Shown: positions 1 to 6,101 of the stretch, piece by piece | Position numbering within the stretch: the stretch's first letter is position 1 | Layout of the letters: each line of letters starts with the position of its first letter | From: JTS-AC122 sp041742635 | GTDB taxonomy: Bacteria > Planctomycetota > Phycisphaerae > Phycisphaerales > UBA1924 | Length of the DNA: 7,657 nucleotides | Assembly (NCBI GenBank): GCA_041742635.1 | Contig: JBGSIF010000213.1 | Coordinates: 1-7,657, forward strand | Reading direction: 5' to 3' | Position numbers and translations under genes: made by a program | The notes under the pieces: generated by a model | What the model saw: only the letters and a program-made list of their open reading frames with translations | Databases searched by the model: none | Told to the model about the DNA's origin: nothing

Positions 1-1
1 T

Positions 2-138
2 GTCATCCTGACGCTCGCCATCCCGCTTGCCCAACGCCATCGCACGATCTCCGCCACCGCCCCCGCCGCCTCTGCCCGCCGCCATGTTGTACCATCATGG
101 CGGCCCGGCGGTTGCGCGGGTTCTTCAACGGGCTGCTA
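2..138 (+). CDS. possible 3' end of an unidentified plus-strand gene (partial)
   Basis: A plus-strand frame is open from the left edge to a TAG at 136-138 and gives about 45 residues, beginning VILTLAIPLAQRHR. The first 28 codons end in G or C about four times out of five, while the other two plus frames do not show this pattern, so it resembles real coding sequence of a GC-rich genome. A short hydrophobic segment is followed by Arg-, Ala- and Ser-rich residues, as in the tail of a membrane protein. It would overlap the end of the minus-strand DUF418 gene by 14 bases, tail to tail. No family can be recognised from this fragment, and the piece is short enough that the codon signal could be chance. 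Confidence 0.3.
78..104 (-). terminator. hairpin just past the DUF418 stop, weak terminator candidate
   Basis: GCCGCCATG at 78-86 pairs perfectly with CATGGCGGC at 96-104 around a 9-base loop. It lies about 20 bases beyond the stop codon of the minus-strand DUF418 gene, where a terminator would be expected. Neither strand has a T run after the stem, so if it acts at all it is not a classical intrinsic terminator. It may also simply be part of the coding sequence of the possible plus-strand gene that overlaps it. Confidence 0.25.
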
Positions 139-919
139 GGACTTCACCGATGGAACCCCGCATATTCGTGATCGCCTTGCTCATGTCCTCGGCAGGCGGG
201 TTCATCCCCTTCATCATCTCCGCCGATGAGTTGAGCATGCTTCGTTGGGCGTCGGTGGGGGTGCCACCAGCGTCGAGGATCCGCTGGGCTTCGATGGCTT
301 GGGTGCGTACATATTCCATGGCTCCGCCGAAGCCCAAGCCGATCACCACCGCAACCATCGCCACGATCGATCCGATCACGATCAACCACACCGGCTTCAT
401 CCGGCGCAAGGGGTACAGCAGCAAGCCGCACAAGGCATACGCGACGAGGATGTCGCCCCACCAGATCAGGTACGCGTGGATCATGCCGATCAGGAACAGC
501 CACATGAGTCGGCGGTAATACACCCCCGAGAAGCTCGTTCGGTCGCCCCCCGCGACGCCGCTGTATTTGCTCGTGCTGCGCTCGTTCATCAGGACCAGCC
601 CCGCGCCGAACAGCATCGAGAAGATGGACATCATCTTCATATCGAAGAACGTGTGAGCCATCCACCATACGGCTTTGTTCGCGCCCGCGAACTCGCCGGC
701 GTAGGGCCGAAGGGACTCCAGGTCCGGGTTCATATACGCCATGCTCGGGTACGCGAACGCGATGATGTTCATCACTAAAATGCCCAGCAGCGCAAACCCC
801 CGGAGCGTGTCCACGGATGTGACCCGCTGCGAGAGGGCGACAGGCTCGAAACTCGCCCGGGGTGGCGGAGGGGGCGGTTGGTTGAGCATCGTGTTATCGG
901 GGTCTAGTTCGGCGTTCAT
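125..919 (-). CDS. DUF418/YeiB-type membrane protein, short at the C-terminus
   Basis: Multi-pass inner-membrane protein of 264 residues with no established biochemical role. After a proline-rich cytoplasmic N-terminus (PPPPPP at 15-20), the motif 'SVDTLRGFALLGILVMNI' at 35-52 is the family signature that opens the first membrane helix. 'MMSIFSMLFGAGLVLMNER' at 96-114 and 'RRLMWLFLIGMIHAYLIWWGD' at 136-156 are further conserved DUF418 helices, and a fourth or fifth helix spans about 177-198. I chose ATG at 919 because AGAGGGA lies 5 bases upstream on the minus strand and homologs begin near here; an in-frame ATG at 1015 only adds non-family sequence. DUF418 proteins are usually near 400 residues with a hydrophobic C-terminal domain. 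This one stops at 'GSIGEVLAAR', where that domain should begin, so it may be a truncated gene. It diverges from the MoxR gene. Confidence 0.85.
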   Translation of the reverse strand: MNAELDPDNTMLNQPPPPPPRASFEPVALSQRVTSVDTLRGFALLGILVMNIIAFAYPSMAYMNPDLESLRPYAGEFAGANKAVWWMAHTFFDMKMMSIFSMLFGAGLVLMNERSTSKYSGVAGGDRTSFSGVYYRRLMWLFLIGMIHAYLIWWGDILVAYALCGLLLYPLRRMKPVWLIVIGSIVAMVAVVIGLGFGGAMEYVRTQAIEAQRILDAGGTPTDAQRSMLNSSAEMMKGMNPPAEDMSKAITNMRGSIGEVLAAR

Positions 920-924
920 CGTGG

Positions 925-931
925 TCCCTCT
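925..931 (-). promoter_or_regulatory. ribosome binding site of the DUF418 gene
   Basis: The minus strand reads AGAGGGA, five bases before the ATG at 919. It fixes the start at 919 in preference to the in-frame upstream ATG at 1015. Confidence 0.6.
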
Positions 932-992
932 GTCGGAAACCACCCCCCACGGTTTCGCGGGATGAGTGCGGGGTGGATCAACCGGTTCCACG

Positions 993-1022
993 ATATCACG
1001 GATTCCGGCACGCAACTTTCAA
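993..1022 (-). promoter_or_regulatory. weak candidate promoter for the DUF418 gene
   Basis: On the minus strand TTGAAA (1022-1017, five of six bases of the -35 consensus) is followed after 18 bases by TGATAT (998-993, a poor -10). It sits about 75 bases upstream of the chosen DUF418 start, inside the 256-base gap between two divergent genes. The -10 box overlaps an imperfect palindrome at 984-1005. No convincing promoter for the MoxR gene was seen in the rest of the gap. Confidence 0.2.
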
Positions 1023-1160
1023 GAACCCCCGGCGTATCGCTCTGTGAGCACCAAGCAGGCTCCATTCCTTTTCTACATCCAACCCACTACCGCGCCGCAC
1101 ACGTTGACCCATCACCCCCATCCGCCCCGGCATCCATACACTCTCATTCCTCCAATGCGC

Positions 1161-1166
1161 AAAGGA
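1161..1166 (+). promoter_or_regulatory. ribosome binding site of the MoxR gene
   Basis: AAAGGA lies 9 bases before ATG 1176. This supports 1176 over the upstream in-frame ATGs at 966 and 1155, the latter lying in front of this site, and over 1260, which has no such motif. Confidence 0.55.
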
Positions 1167-1175
1167 TCCGACTCG

Positions 1176-2270
1176 ATGGCGAGCCTCCACTCGACACCAC
1201 TTGCTTCGCCGCCCACGCCTTCTTTGTCCTCACCGCCCGCTTCGACCACGAACCTCGCCATGCCAAGCCCACTCGAACGACTCCGCGCCGCCATCGCCAG
1301 TGTGTACCTCGGGAACGCCGAGGCCATCGACCGAATCATGTGCTGCCTGATCGCACGCGGGCACGTCCTGATCGAAGACGTCCCCGGAGTGGGCAAAACG
1401 GTGCTGGCCAGCGCGGTGGCTCGGAGCATCAACTGCTCCTTCTCTCGTATCCAACTCACCCCCGATATGCTCCCCGGCGACATCCTGGGCGTGAGCATCT
1501 ACCGGCCCGGGCCTCCCGTGAATGCACCGGCTGAAGCCGCGGGGCTAAACGGCGCGTCGCCCCGCGGCGCAACTGGCACCGCGGGGCACTTCGAGTTCAA
1601 TAAAGGCCCCATCTTCGCCAGCATCGTGCTGGCCGACGAGATCAACCGCACCCCGCCCCGCACCCAGACCGCGCTGCTCGAAGCGATGAACGAAGCCACC
1701 GTCACCGTGGACGGCTTCACGTACCGGCTCGACCAGCCATTCATGATCGTCGCTACACAGAACCCCGACGACTTTGAAGGCACCTACTTGCTCCCGGAAA
1801 ACCAACTCGACCGCTTCCTCATGCGGATCAGCCTTGGATACCCAAGCCCGGCGGACGAGGCACGAGTGCTCAGCCTCCGCCCGGCCGACAACGCTTTGCA
1901 GCACCTCCGCCCGGTGATGGACGGCGCCGAGGTCATCGCACTCCAAAAACAGGCCGACGCGGTTCGCATGGAGCAGTCGCTGATCGATTACATCATCGCG
2001 CTCGCAGGGGCAACGCGCCGGACCGACGAACTGCGGCTGGGGCTTTCCCCACGCGGCGCGCTCGCGCTCGCTCAGGCCGCCCGCGCCACAGCCGTACTCT
2101 CCGCACGCGATTATGTCATCCCCGAGGACATCACCAGCAACCTGATCCCGGTCTGCGCGCACCGGATCATCACCAAGTCCTACAGCGGTAGCAATAGCGG
2201 ACGGCGTGCCGGAGATATCGCCGCCGAGATCCTGCGGCGCATCATGGAAACCGTCGAGAGTCCGGCGTGA
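1176..2270 (+). CDS. MoxR-family AAA+ ATPase
   Basis: Cytoplasmic AAA+ ATPase of the MoxR group, 364 residues. Members use ATP hydrolysis to remodel or mature partner proteins, often together with von Willebrand or DUF58 proteins. Visible motifs: Walker A 'DVPGVGKT' at 68-75 with Lys74; 'LTPDMLPGDILG' at 94-105; Walker B 'IVLADEINR' at 150-158 with Asp154 and Glu155; sensor 1 'ATQNP' at 193-197; 'LPENQLDRF' at 206-214, typical of MoxR and holding the likely arginine finger; sensor 2 'SPRG' at 291-294 in the lid domain. The first 30 residues are a Ser/Pro/Thr-rich low-complexity tail. Residues about 111-137 form a Pro/Ala/Gly-rich insertion where relatives usually have a short loop before the 'FEFNKGPIF' strand. 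The usual DUF58 or transglutaminase neighbours are absent: the next gene is convergent. Family assignment is firm; the substrate is unknown. Confidence 0.93.
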   Translation: MASLHSTPLASPPTPSLSSPPASTTNLAMPSPLERLRAAIASVYLGNAEAIDRIMCCLIARGHVLIEDVPGVGKTVLASAVARSINCSFSRIQLTPDMLPGDILGVSIYRPGPPVNAPAEAAGLNGASPRGATGTAGHFEFNKGPIFASIVLADEINRTPPRTQTALLEAMNEATVTVDGFTYRLDQPFMIVATQNPDDFEGTYLLPENQLDRFLMRISLGYPSPADEARVLSLRPADNALQHLRPVMDGAEVIALQKQADAVRMEQSLIDYIIALAGATRRTDELRLGLSPRGALALAQAARATAVLSARDYVIPEDITSNLIPVCAHRIITKSYSGSNSGRRAGDIAAEILRRIMETVESPA

Positions 2271-2334
2271 AGTAGAATCGGTATACGACACTCGCTCCGT
2301 CTGTTTCCAGTCCATCGAAGCATCGACGCACACG

Positions 2335-2364
2335 AAAAAGCCCCCGTCCAGTTGGACGGGGGCT
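2335..2364 (-). terminator. Rho-independent terminator of the secreted dockerin-type gene
   Basis: A perfect 11-bp GC-rich stem (2339-2349 with 2354-2364) closes a 4-base loop. On the minus strand it is followed at once by five T residues (2339-2335). It lies about 55 bases beyond the stop of the gene ending at 2420, so it is the intrinsic terminator of that gene. On the plus strand no T run follows the stem, so it is probably only a weak stop or a 3'-end barrier for MoxR transcripts. The remaining bases of the 149-base convergent gap show no other feature. Confidence 0.9.
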
Positions 2365-2419
2365 GAGTGTCAATCACAATCGACTAGAACTATGCATTCA
2401 TCCGGCGAACGCGACCCGA

Positions 2420-4531
2420 TTACGGGCATCCGGCCGGCGGAGCGAACAAGCAGGTCAGGAAGTCGAAGAAGTCCTGAGAGTTGGTGAAGCCGTCCATGTT
2501 GATATCCGCGTTGCTCGCGAAGAAGGCGGTGAGGAAGTCGAAGAAGTCCTGGGAGTTAAGCGCGCCATCCATGTTCCAGTTGCAGGGGCAGGGATTGCCG
2601 ACGGGGCAGTCCCCACCAACACGGCTCATGGAGAAGCGGGCGCTCTCGCCCGCACCGCCGCCGAAACTGGCGATACGCAGCGTGTACACCGTCCCGTTGG
2701 TCGCGCTGAAGGTCACGCGAGAGGGGCCGCCGGCGACGCAGCCGTCGTCGTCGCACCCGACCTGCGTGCCGCCGCAGGCATCGAACACCGAGAAGACCAG
2801 GTCGGCAGTCGCGGTGGCGCCATTGTCACAACCGGCGAAGACGAAGTCGCCGTCGCACGGCGCCCTCCAGCGGAACCACACGTCACGCCCGCTTGTCGCG
2901 TCGCACGTATCTGTACCGTCGGAGGTCGCGTTGCAGTTATCGAAGGGGAACGCGCCGGTGCCTGTGATCGTCACCGCGTTGGCGCAGTTGTCGTTGCCCG
3001 GGATGGGCTGGCAGACGCAAGCGTTGCACGTAGTGCCCAGACCCTGGAACACGCCGCCCTGCGCGGTGCAGGACGCTTGGCTGGTGACCACGGAGCAAAC
3101 GCCGTTGATACAGCACGCGCCGGTCTGGAGCGGGCAGTTGGTCGGGATCGAAGGCCCGTCATTGAAAAGGTAATAGATGTTGGCAATGGCCGCGTTGCCG
3201 AAGTTCTGGTCGGCCCACGCGCCCGGTGCCGCACCGCCGGCGACGCGAGACTGCACACGCCCGTTTCCGTTCGGACCGGCGCTCGTCAAGCCCCACACCC
3301 AACGCAGGTTGAAGTTCGGGTCAGCAAACTCGGTACGGATGGAGACGGAGAAGAAGTAACACGTCCCCGCCGCGAGGATCGTGTCGGGGAACTCGAGCCG
3401 GTAGTTGGTGCCCTGACGGAAGACGGCCGTCCCGCCGGTACCGACCTGGTACTGCGCGATGATGGTGCCGGGCTGGTTGTTGTTATTGGCAAAGAACGTG
3501 AGATCAAAGATCGGCTGGGCCGGCCCAGTGGGCTGGGTGTTGTCCTGCGCAACCCAGAAGCCCCAGAAGCACACGCTGTTCAGCGTGACGGTGTTGGCGA
3601 ACTGGATGCCCTCGGCGAGTTGGAGGCCAACCGCGTTAGCGCTGGGAGAAGCGGAGAACCCGCCGTTGTTTACGCCCGGGTCACGAGCCTGGCCGTTGGC
3701 CGTGTCGTTCTCGCAAATCGGGGGGGGTGGGGGGCCAAGGCAGGCCTGCGTGCCGAAGACATCGAGGGTGATGCCGACGCAGAAGGCGCGATCGGAGTTG
3801 GCCGAGACGATGTCCTGAACCGGGTCGTACCCGTTGGAACCGATGTCGTTGAAGCACGAGCCGTCGGTCGCCGGAGCCGTGTGCGACCAGAACCAACTGG
3901 CCGTGCCGGGGTTGGTGATCGCGTTGACGGGGTTGCGGATTTCGATGAAGTAGCAGGTGTCGGGATCGACCGTGACGCCGCCGGTGAGGGTGGCGGAGTA
4001 TTCGGTGGTCGAGCGGCTGAGCGCGCCGCAGATATCACGGCGGCTGACGTTCATGCTCACGCCTTGCTCGAAGGTGGCGATCACGGCCGCGGGAGCACCA
4101 TCGACTCCCCGCGCGTAGATCGTGACGAAAAAGTGATCGTTGGCAGGCAACGGCTCGGCACCGCAAGCCGTTCCGTATGTCCCCCACCAGCAGACCGACG
4201 TGACCGTGCCACCGGCACCGCCGGTGCGGAAGTGATCCGCGACTCGGTTCAGACTCACGGCGCTCCCGACGCCCATCGAACCCAGCGAAGTCCCCGTAAC
4301 ACGATCGCCATCGACCCATTCCATCACCTGGCAGTTGTCGTTCTCACTGAGCGTGCAGAGAGTCTGCGGCTCGCCACGCGGAGCCAGCGGCGTACCCGGC
4401 AGCAGATACTGGACCGTCGGGTCGTTCGCTTGTTTCACATGCGTCATGTGCTTGCTCTCGGATTGCCCGTTCGCGCTACCCGCGAAGACTGCGCAGCCGA
4501 CAAGCGTCAAGAAACTCAAACACCGTTTCAT
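2420..4531 (-). CDS. secreted Cys-rich protein with duplicated domain and C-terminal dockerin-like Ca2+-binding repeats
   Basis: Exported protein of 703 residues, function unknown. A Sec signal peptide covers about 1-22 (MKRCL, a hydrophobic core, then 'AGSANGQ'). Two related beta-rich domains follow. The first, about 90-230, has 'SVCWWG' at 112-117, 'CYF' at 193-195 and 'WFW' at 213-215. The second, about 295-425, has 'SVCFWG' at 319-324, 'CYF' at 391-393 and 'WVW' at 411-413. A proline hinge (266-271) joins them. A cysteine cluster starting 'TGACCINGVC' spans 470-505. A 'NDNCANAVTI' domain (about 513-640) resembles PPC-like adhesive beta-sandwiches. Two near-identical EF-hand-like loops with 'NMDG' and 'SQDFFDFL' occupy 651-696. 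ATG 4531 is chosen because AAGGAGG lies 4 bases upstream and it begins the signal peptide; an in-frame ATG at 4603 does not. It is transcribed alone and ends at the terminator at 2335. A structural or adhesive extracellular role is an inference. Confidence 0.85.
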   Translation of the reverse strand: MKRCLSFLTLVGCAVFAGSANGQSESKHMTHVKQANDPTVQYLLPGTPLAPRGEPQTLCTLSENDNCQVMEWVDGDRVTGTSLGSMGVGSAVSLNRVADHFRTGGAGGTVTSVCWWGTYGTACGAEPLPANDHFFVTIYARGVDGAPAAVIATFEQGVSMNVSRRDICGALSRSTTEYSATLTGGVTVDPDTCYFIEIRNPVNAITNPGTASWFWSHTAPATDGSCFNDIGSNGYDPVQDIVSANSDRAFCVGITLDVFGTQACLGPPPPPICENDTANGQARDPGVNNGGFSASPSANAVGLQLAEGIQFANTVTLNSVCFWGFWVAQDNTQPTGPAQPIFDLTFFANNNNQPGTIIAQYQVGTGGTAVFRQGTNYRLEFPDTILAAGTCYFFSVSIRTEFADPNFNLRWVWGLTSAGPNGNGRVQSRVAGGAAPGAWADQNFGNAAIANIYYLFNDGPSIPTNCPLQTGACCINGVCSVVTSQASCTAQGGVFQGLGTTCNACVCQPIPGNDNCANAVTITGTGAFPFDNCNATSDGTDTCDATSGRDVWFRWRAPCDGDFVFAGCDNGATATADLVFSVFDACGGTQVGCDDDGCVAGGPSRVTFSATNGTVYTLRIASFGGGAGESARFSMSRVGGDCPVGNPCPCNWNMDGALNSQDFFDFLTAFFASNADINMDGFTNSQDFFDFLTCLFAPPAGCP
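2453..2579 (-). repeat. tandem repeat encoding two dockerin-like Ca2+-binding motifs
   Basis: Two copies of a 75-base (25-residue) unit lie in tandem at the end of the secreted-protein gene. The shared core is clear at the DNA level: 16 or more identical bases start at 2458 and recur at 2533. Each copy encodes an 'xNMDGxxNSQDFFDFL' loop and helix, matching the Asp/Asn-rich 12-residue loop of EF-hand/dockerin type I modules. Such paired loops bind Ca2+ in characterised dockerins; binding here is inferred. Confidence 0.75.
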
Positions 4532-4535
4532 AAGG

Positions 4536-4542
4536 CCTCCTT
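4536..4542 (-). promoter_or_regulatory. ribosome binding site of the secreted-protein gene
   Basis: The minus strand reads AAGGAGG, a near-perfect Shine-Dalgarno sequence, 4 bases before ATG 4531. It is the strongest in the window and settles the start in front of the signal peptide. Confidence 0.85.
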
Positions 4543-4624
4543 GGTTCTGGCGACCGTTCCGACCTTCGCCTACGAATGCGGGCGAAGCCGCACCCATCGC
4601 CACTCAGGGTGCAGTCGTACCTAC

Positions 4625-4653
4625 AACATACAAGAAAATTGTGCGAATTACAA
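4625..4653 (-). promoter_or_regulatory. candidate sigma-70-type promoter of the secreted-protein gene
   Basis: On the minus strand TTGTAA (4653-4648) and TATGTT (4630-4625) are separated by exactly 17 bases, each matching four of six consensus positions. They lie in the most AT-rich stretch of the window and would leave a leader of roughly 85-90 bases before ATG 4531. The position between divergent genes fits. The rest of the 224-base gap (4532-4755) has a C8/T5 run near 4680 and no clear promoter for the plus-strand CDGSH gene. Confidence 0.4.
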
Positions 4654-4743
4654 GCCGAATTGTTTCTCGGCTCGTTACGACCCCCCCTTTTTCGCTCACC
4701 GACCCAGTTTGCCACTACCCGCTTTGACGCTCGCAACTCCATC

Positions 4744-4749
4744 AAAGGA
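4744..4749 (+). promoter_or_regulatory. ribosome binding site of the CDGSH gene
   Basis: AAAGGA lies 6 bases before ATG 4756. It favours this start over the in-frame ATG at 4576, which would add non-family sequence extending back across the intergenic region. Confidence 0.65.
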
Positions 4750-4755
4750 TCCGCC

Positions 4756-4977
4756 ATGCCCCGTCTTGCCCATCACGCCGCCACCGACCCGATCAAAATT
4801 GACCCCAAGACGCTGGATCCGGACAAACCGATCTTCATCTGTGCCTGTGGGCTATCGAAAAAATTCCCGTTCTGCGACGGCGCGCACAAACCGTGCCGTA
4901 CGAGCGAGCAGCCCGGCACGCTCTATATCTACGACCCAACAAACTCGCACGTCATCGAAACCCGACCGACGGCGTAG
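4756..4977 (+). CDS. CDGSH-type iron-sulfur domain protein
   Basis: Small cytoplasmic protein of 73 residues that should bind one [2Fe-2S] cluster. The full CDGSH signature C-x-C-x2-S-x3-P-x-C-D-G-A-H is visible at 29-44, giving the three-Cys, one-His ligand set Cys29, Cys31, Cys40 and His44; 'FPFCDGAHK' is typical of bacterial members. The preceding 'LDPDKPIFICACG' forms the usual entry strand, and the short tail holds two predicted strands. Only one CDGSH motif is present, so it belongs to the short single-motif class. Known family roles concern redox sensing or cluster transfer; none can be assigned here. The gene diverges from the secreted-protein gene and lies 110 bases upstream of the AsmA-like gene on the same strand, so co-transcription is possible. 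Confidence 0.93.
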   Translation: MPRLAHHAATDPIKIDPKTLDPDKPIFICACGLSKKFPFCDGAHKPCRTSEQPGTLYIYDPTNSHVIETRPTA

Positions 4978-5087
4978 CCACGCTCGATCGCGCCCTCACT
5001 ACCCCCCCCTACCCCCGACCGCCACCACCCATTTCGGGCACCCGGTCTAGCCCTTGCCATCACGCGCCCTCGCACCTTTCATTCACC

Positions 5088-5990
5088 ATGAAGTTCATCA
5101 AGCGGCTCATCGGCGTCGTCCTGCTCCTGCTACTCCTGGTTATCGGAGGTCTGGTCTTCGCCGCCTTCCGGATCGACGCTCTTGCTCGCACGGGTATCGA
5201 AAAAGGTGCGACCTACGCCTTGGGCGTTCCGACAACACTCGCCGCCGCCGACGTGGGACTCCTCGGGGGCACTTTTTCGATGTCGGACCTCCATGTCGGC
5301 AACCCGCCCGGGTTCACGTCGCCGCACTTCCTCTCCCTGGGCACAGGGGGTGTGGCGGTGTCGCTGAGCACGCTGAGCCAGCAGACCGTGGAACTCCCTT
5401 CGTTTTCACTCGACCGCCTGAGCGTCAATCTCGAAAAACGCGGCGACGCCGGCACCAACTACAAAGTCATCCTCGCCAACCTCGACAAACTCAAAGGCTC
5501 GTCCCCCACCACCAAACCCGCGTCTACCGACGAACGCCGCTTCATCATCCGTGATCTGTCCATCAAGAACGTCAACGTGCAAGTAGACCTCTTCGGCGGC
5601 CCCGGCGCGATCGGCGAACTCACCAAGGTCAACATCCCCATCGACGAGATCAAACTCGCCGATGTCGGCAAGACCGGCACCGGCGTCGCCGGCTCGGGTG
5701 TGACCATGAGCGAACTGGTCAGTATCATCGTGCAGGCCGTCCTCGGCGCCGCCGCCGACAAAGGCGGCGGGCTTCTCCCCGCCGACTTCCTAGGCGACCT
5801 CAAAGGCTCCCTCGCCAACCTCGACGGGGTGAAAGACCTGGGCATGAAAGTCCTCGGCGACGCCAAGGGCACGATCGAAGAAGCCGGCAAAAAAGCCCTC
5901 CAAGACACCGCCAAAAAAGCCGAAGACGCCGTCAAGGACGTACTCGATAAAGGTCTCAAAGACCTGTTCCCGGGCGACAAGAAGAAGTAA
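5088..5990 (+). CDS. AsmA-like membrane-anchored protein
   Basis: Protein of 300 residues with one N-terminal transmembrane anchor (about 7-28, a run of Leu and Val after 'MKFIKR'), so most of the chain lies outside the cytoplasm. Residues about 45-135 resemble the start of AsmA/DUF748 proteins: a cluster around 'GLLGGTFSMSDLHVGNPPGF' (58-76), then 'SLSTLSQQTVELPSFSLDRL' (92-111) and 'GGTNYK'-like 'AGTNYKVILANLDKL' (121-135). AsmA relatives form beta-groove structures linked to outer-membrane or lipid homeostasis; that role is inferred here. The last 70 residues are Lys/Asp/Ala-rich amphipathic helices ending in KKK, unlike the typical long AsmA C-terminus. ATG 5088 is chosen because it begins the membrane anchor. 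No Shine-Dalgarno is visible: the leader is pyrimidine-rich, with C7 and C5 runs. An upstream in-frame ATG (4893) lies inside the CDGSH gene. Confidence 0.75.
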   Translation: MKFIKRLIGVVLLLLLLVIGGLVFAAFRIDALARTGIEKGATYALGVPTTLAAADVGLLGGTFSMSDLHVGNPPGFTSPHFLSLGTGGVAVSLSTLSQQTVELPSFSLDRLSVNLEKRGDAGTNYKVILANLDKLKGSSPTTKPASTDERRFIIRDLSIKNVNVQVDLFGGPGAIGELTKVNIPIDEIKLADVGKTGTGVAGSGVTMSELVSIIVQAVLGAAADKGGGLLPADFLGDLKGSLANLDGVKDLGMKVLGDAKGTIEEAGKKALQDTAKKAEDAVKDVLDKGLKDLFPGDKKK

Positions 5991-6017
5991 GCAGAACATC
6001 GGAGCCTGCTGCGATAA

Positions 6018-6078
6018 GTGGACAGGGCGTCACGCCCGGAAGTGAACGTCCAGCACCCGGGCGAGACGCCCGGTCCAC
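6018..6078. repeat. 22-bp near-perfect inverted repeat between the AsmA-like and sigma-like genes
   Basis: The arms 6018-6039 and 6057-6078 pair at 20 of 22 positions around a 17-base spacer. Each arm is itself a small palindrome: GGGCG-TCA-CGCCC at 6025-6037 and CCGGGCG-AGA-CGCCCGG at 6057-6073. The RNA could therefore fold either as one long hairpin or as two short ones. It starts 28 bases after the AsmA-like stop and ends 23 bases before GTG 6102. No T run follows on either strand, so it is not a classical terminator. It resembles the dispersed GC-rich REP-like palindromes common in planctomycete genomes (recollection, not a search result). Confidence 0.7.
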
Positions 6079-6101
6079 TCTCTACGTCGTACCCTTTGCT
6101 C

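Noticed and set aside
1545..2333. 262-codon minus-strand open frame opposite MoxR
   Set aside because: MoxR motifs on the plus strand are unambiguous; the antisense product has no recognisable domain.
2481..3173. 230-codon plus-strand open frame
   Set aside because: Shadow of the secreted-protein gene; no RBS, no family motif, and overlapped entirely by a well-supported gene on the other strand.
3077..5050. 657-codon open frame on the plus strand opposite the secreted-protein gene
   Set aside because: It lies antisense to a gene with signal peptide, RBS, terminator and recognisable domains. Its translation is Arg/Gly/Val-rich low complexity without motifs, as expected from the reverse strand of GC-rich coding DNA, and it runs through the intergenic region and the CDGSH gene in the wrong frame.
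5459..5980. 173-codon minus-strand open frame
   Set aside because: Antisense shadow of the AsmA-like gene, Ser/Pro/Arg-rich with no domain signature.
6018..6078. Rho-independent terminator for the AsmA-like gene
   Set aside because: The stem is strong, but no T run follows on the plus strand, so it is recorded as an inverted repeat and not called a terminator.
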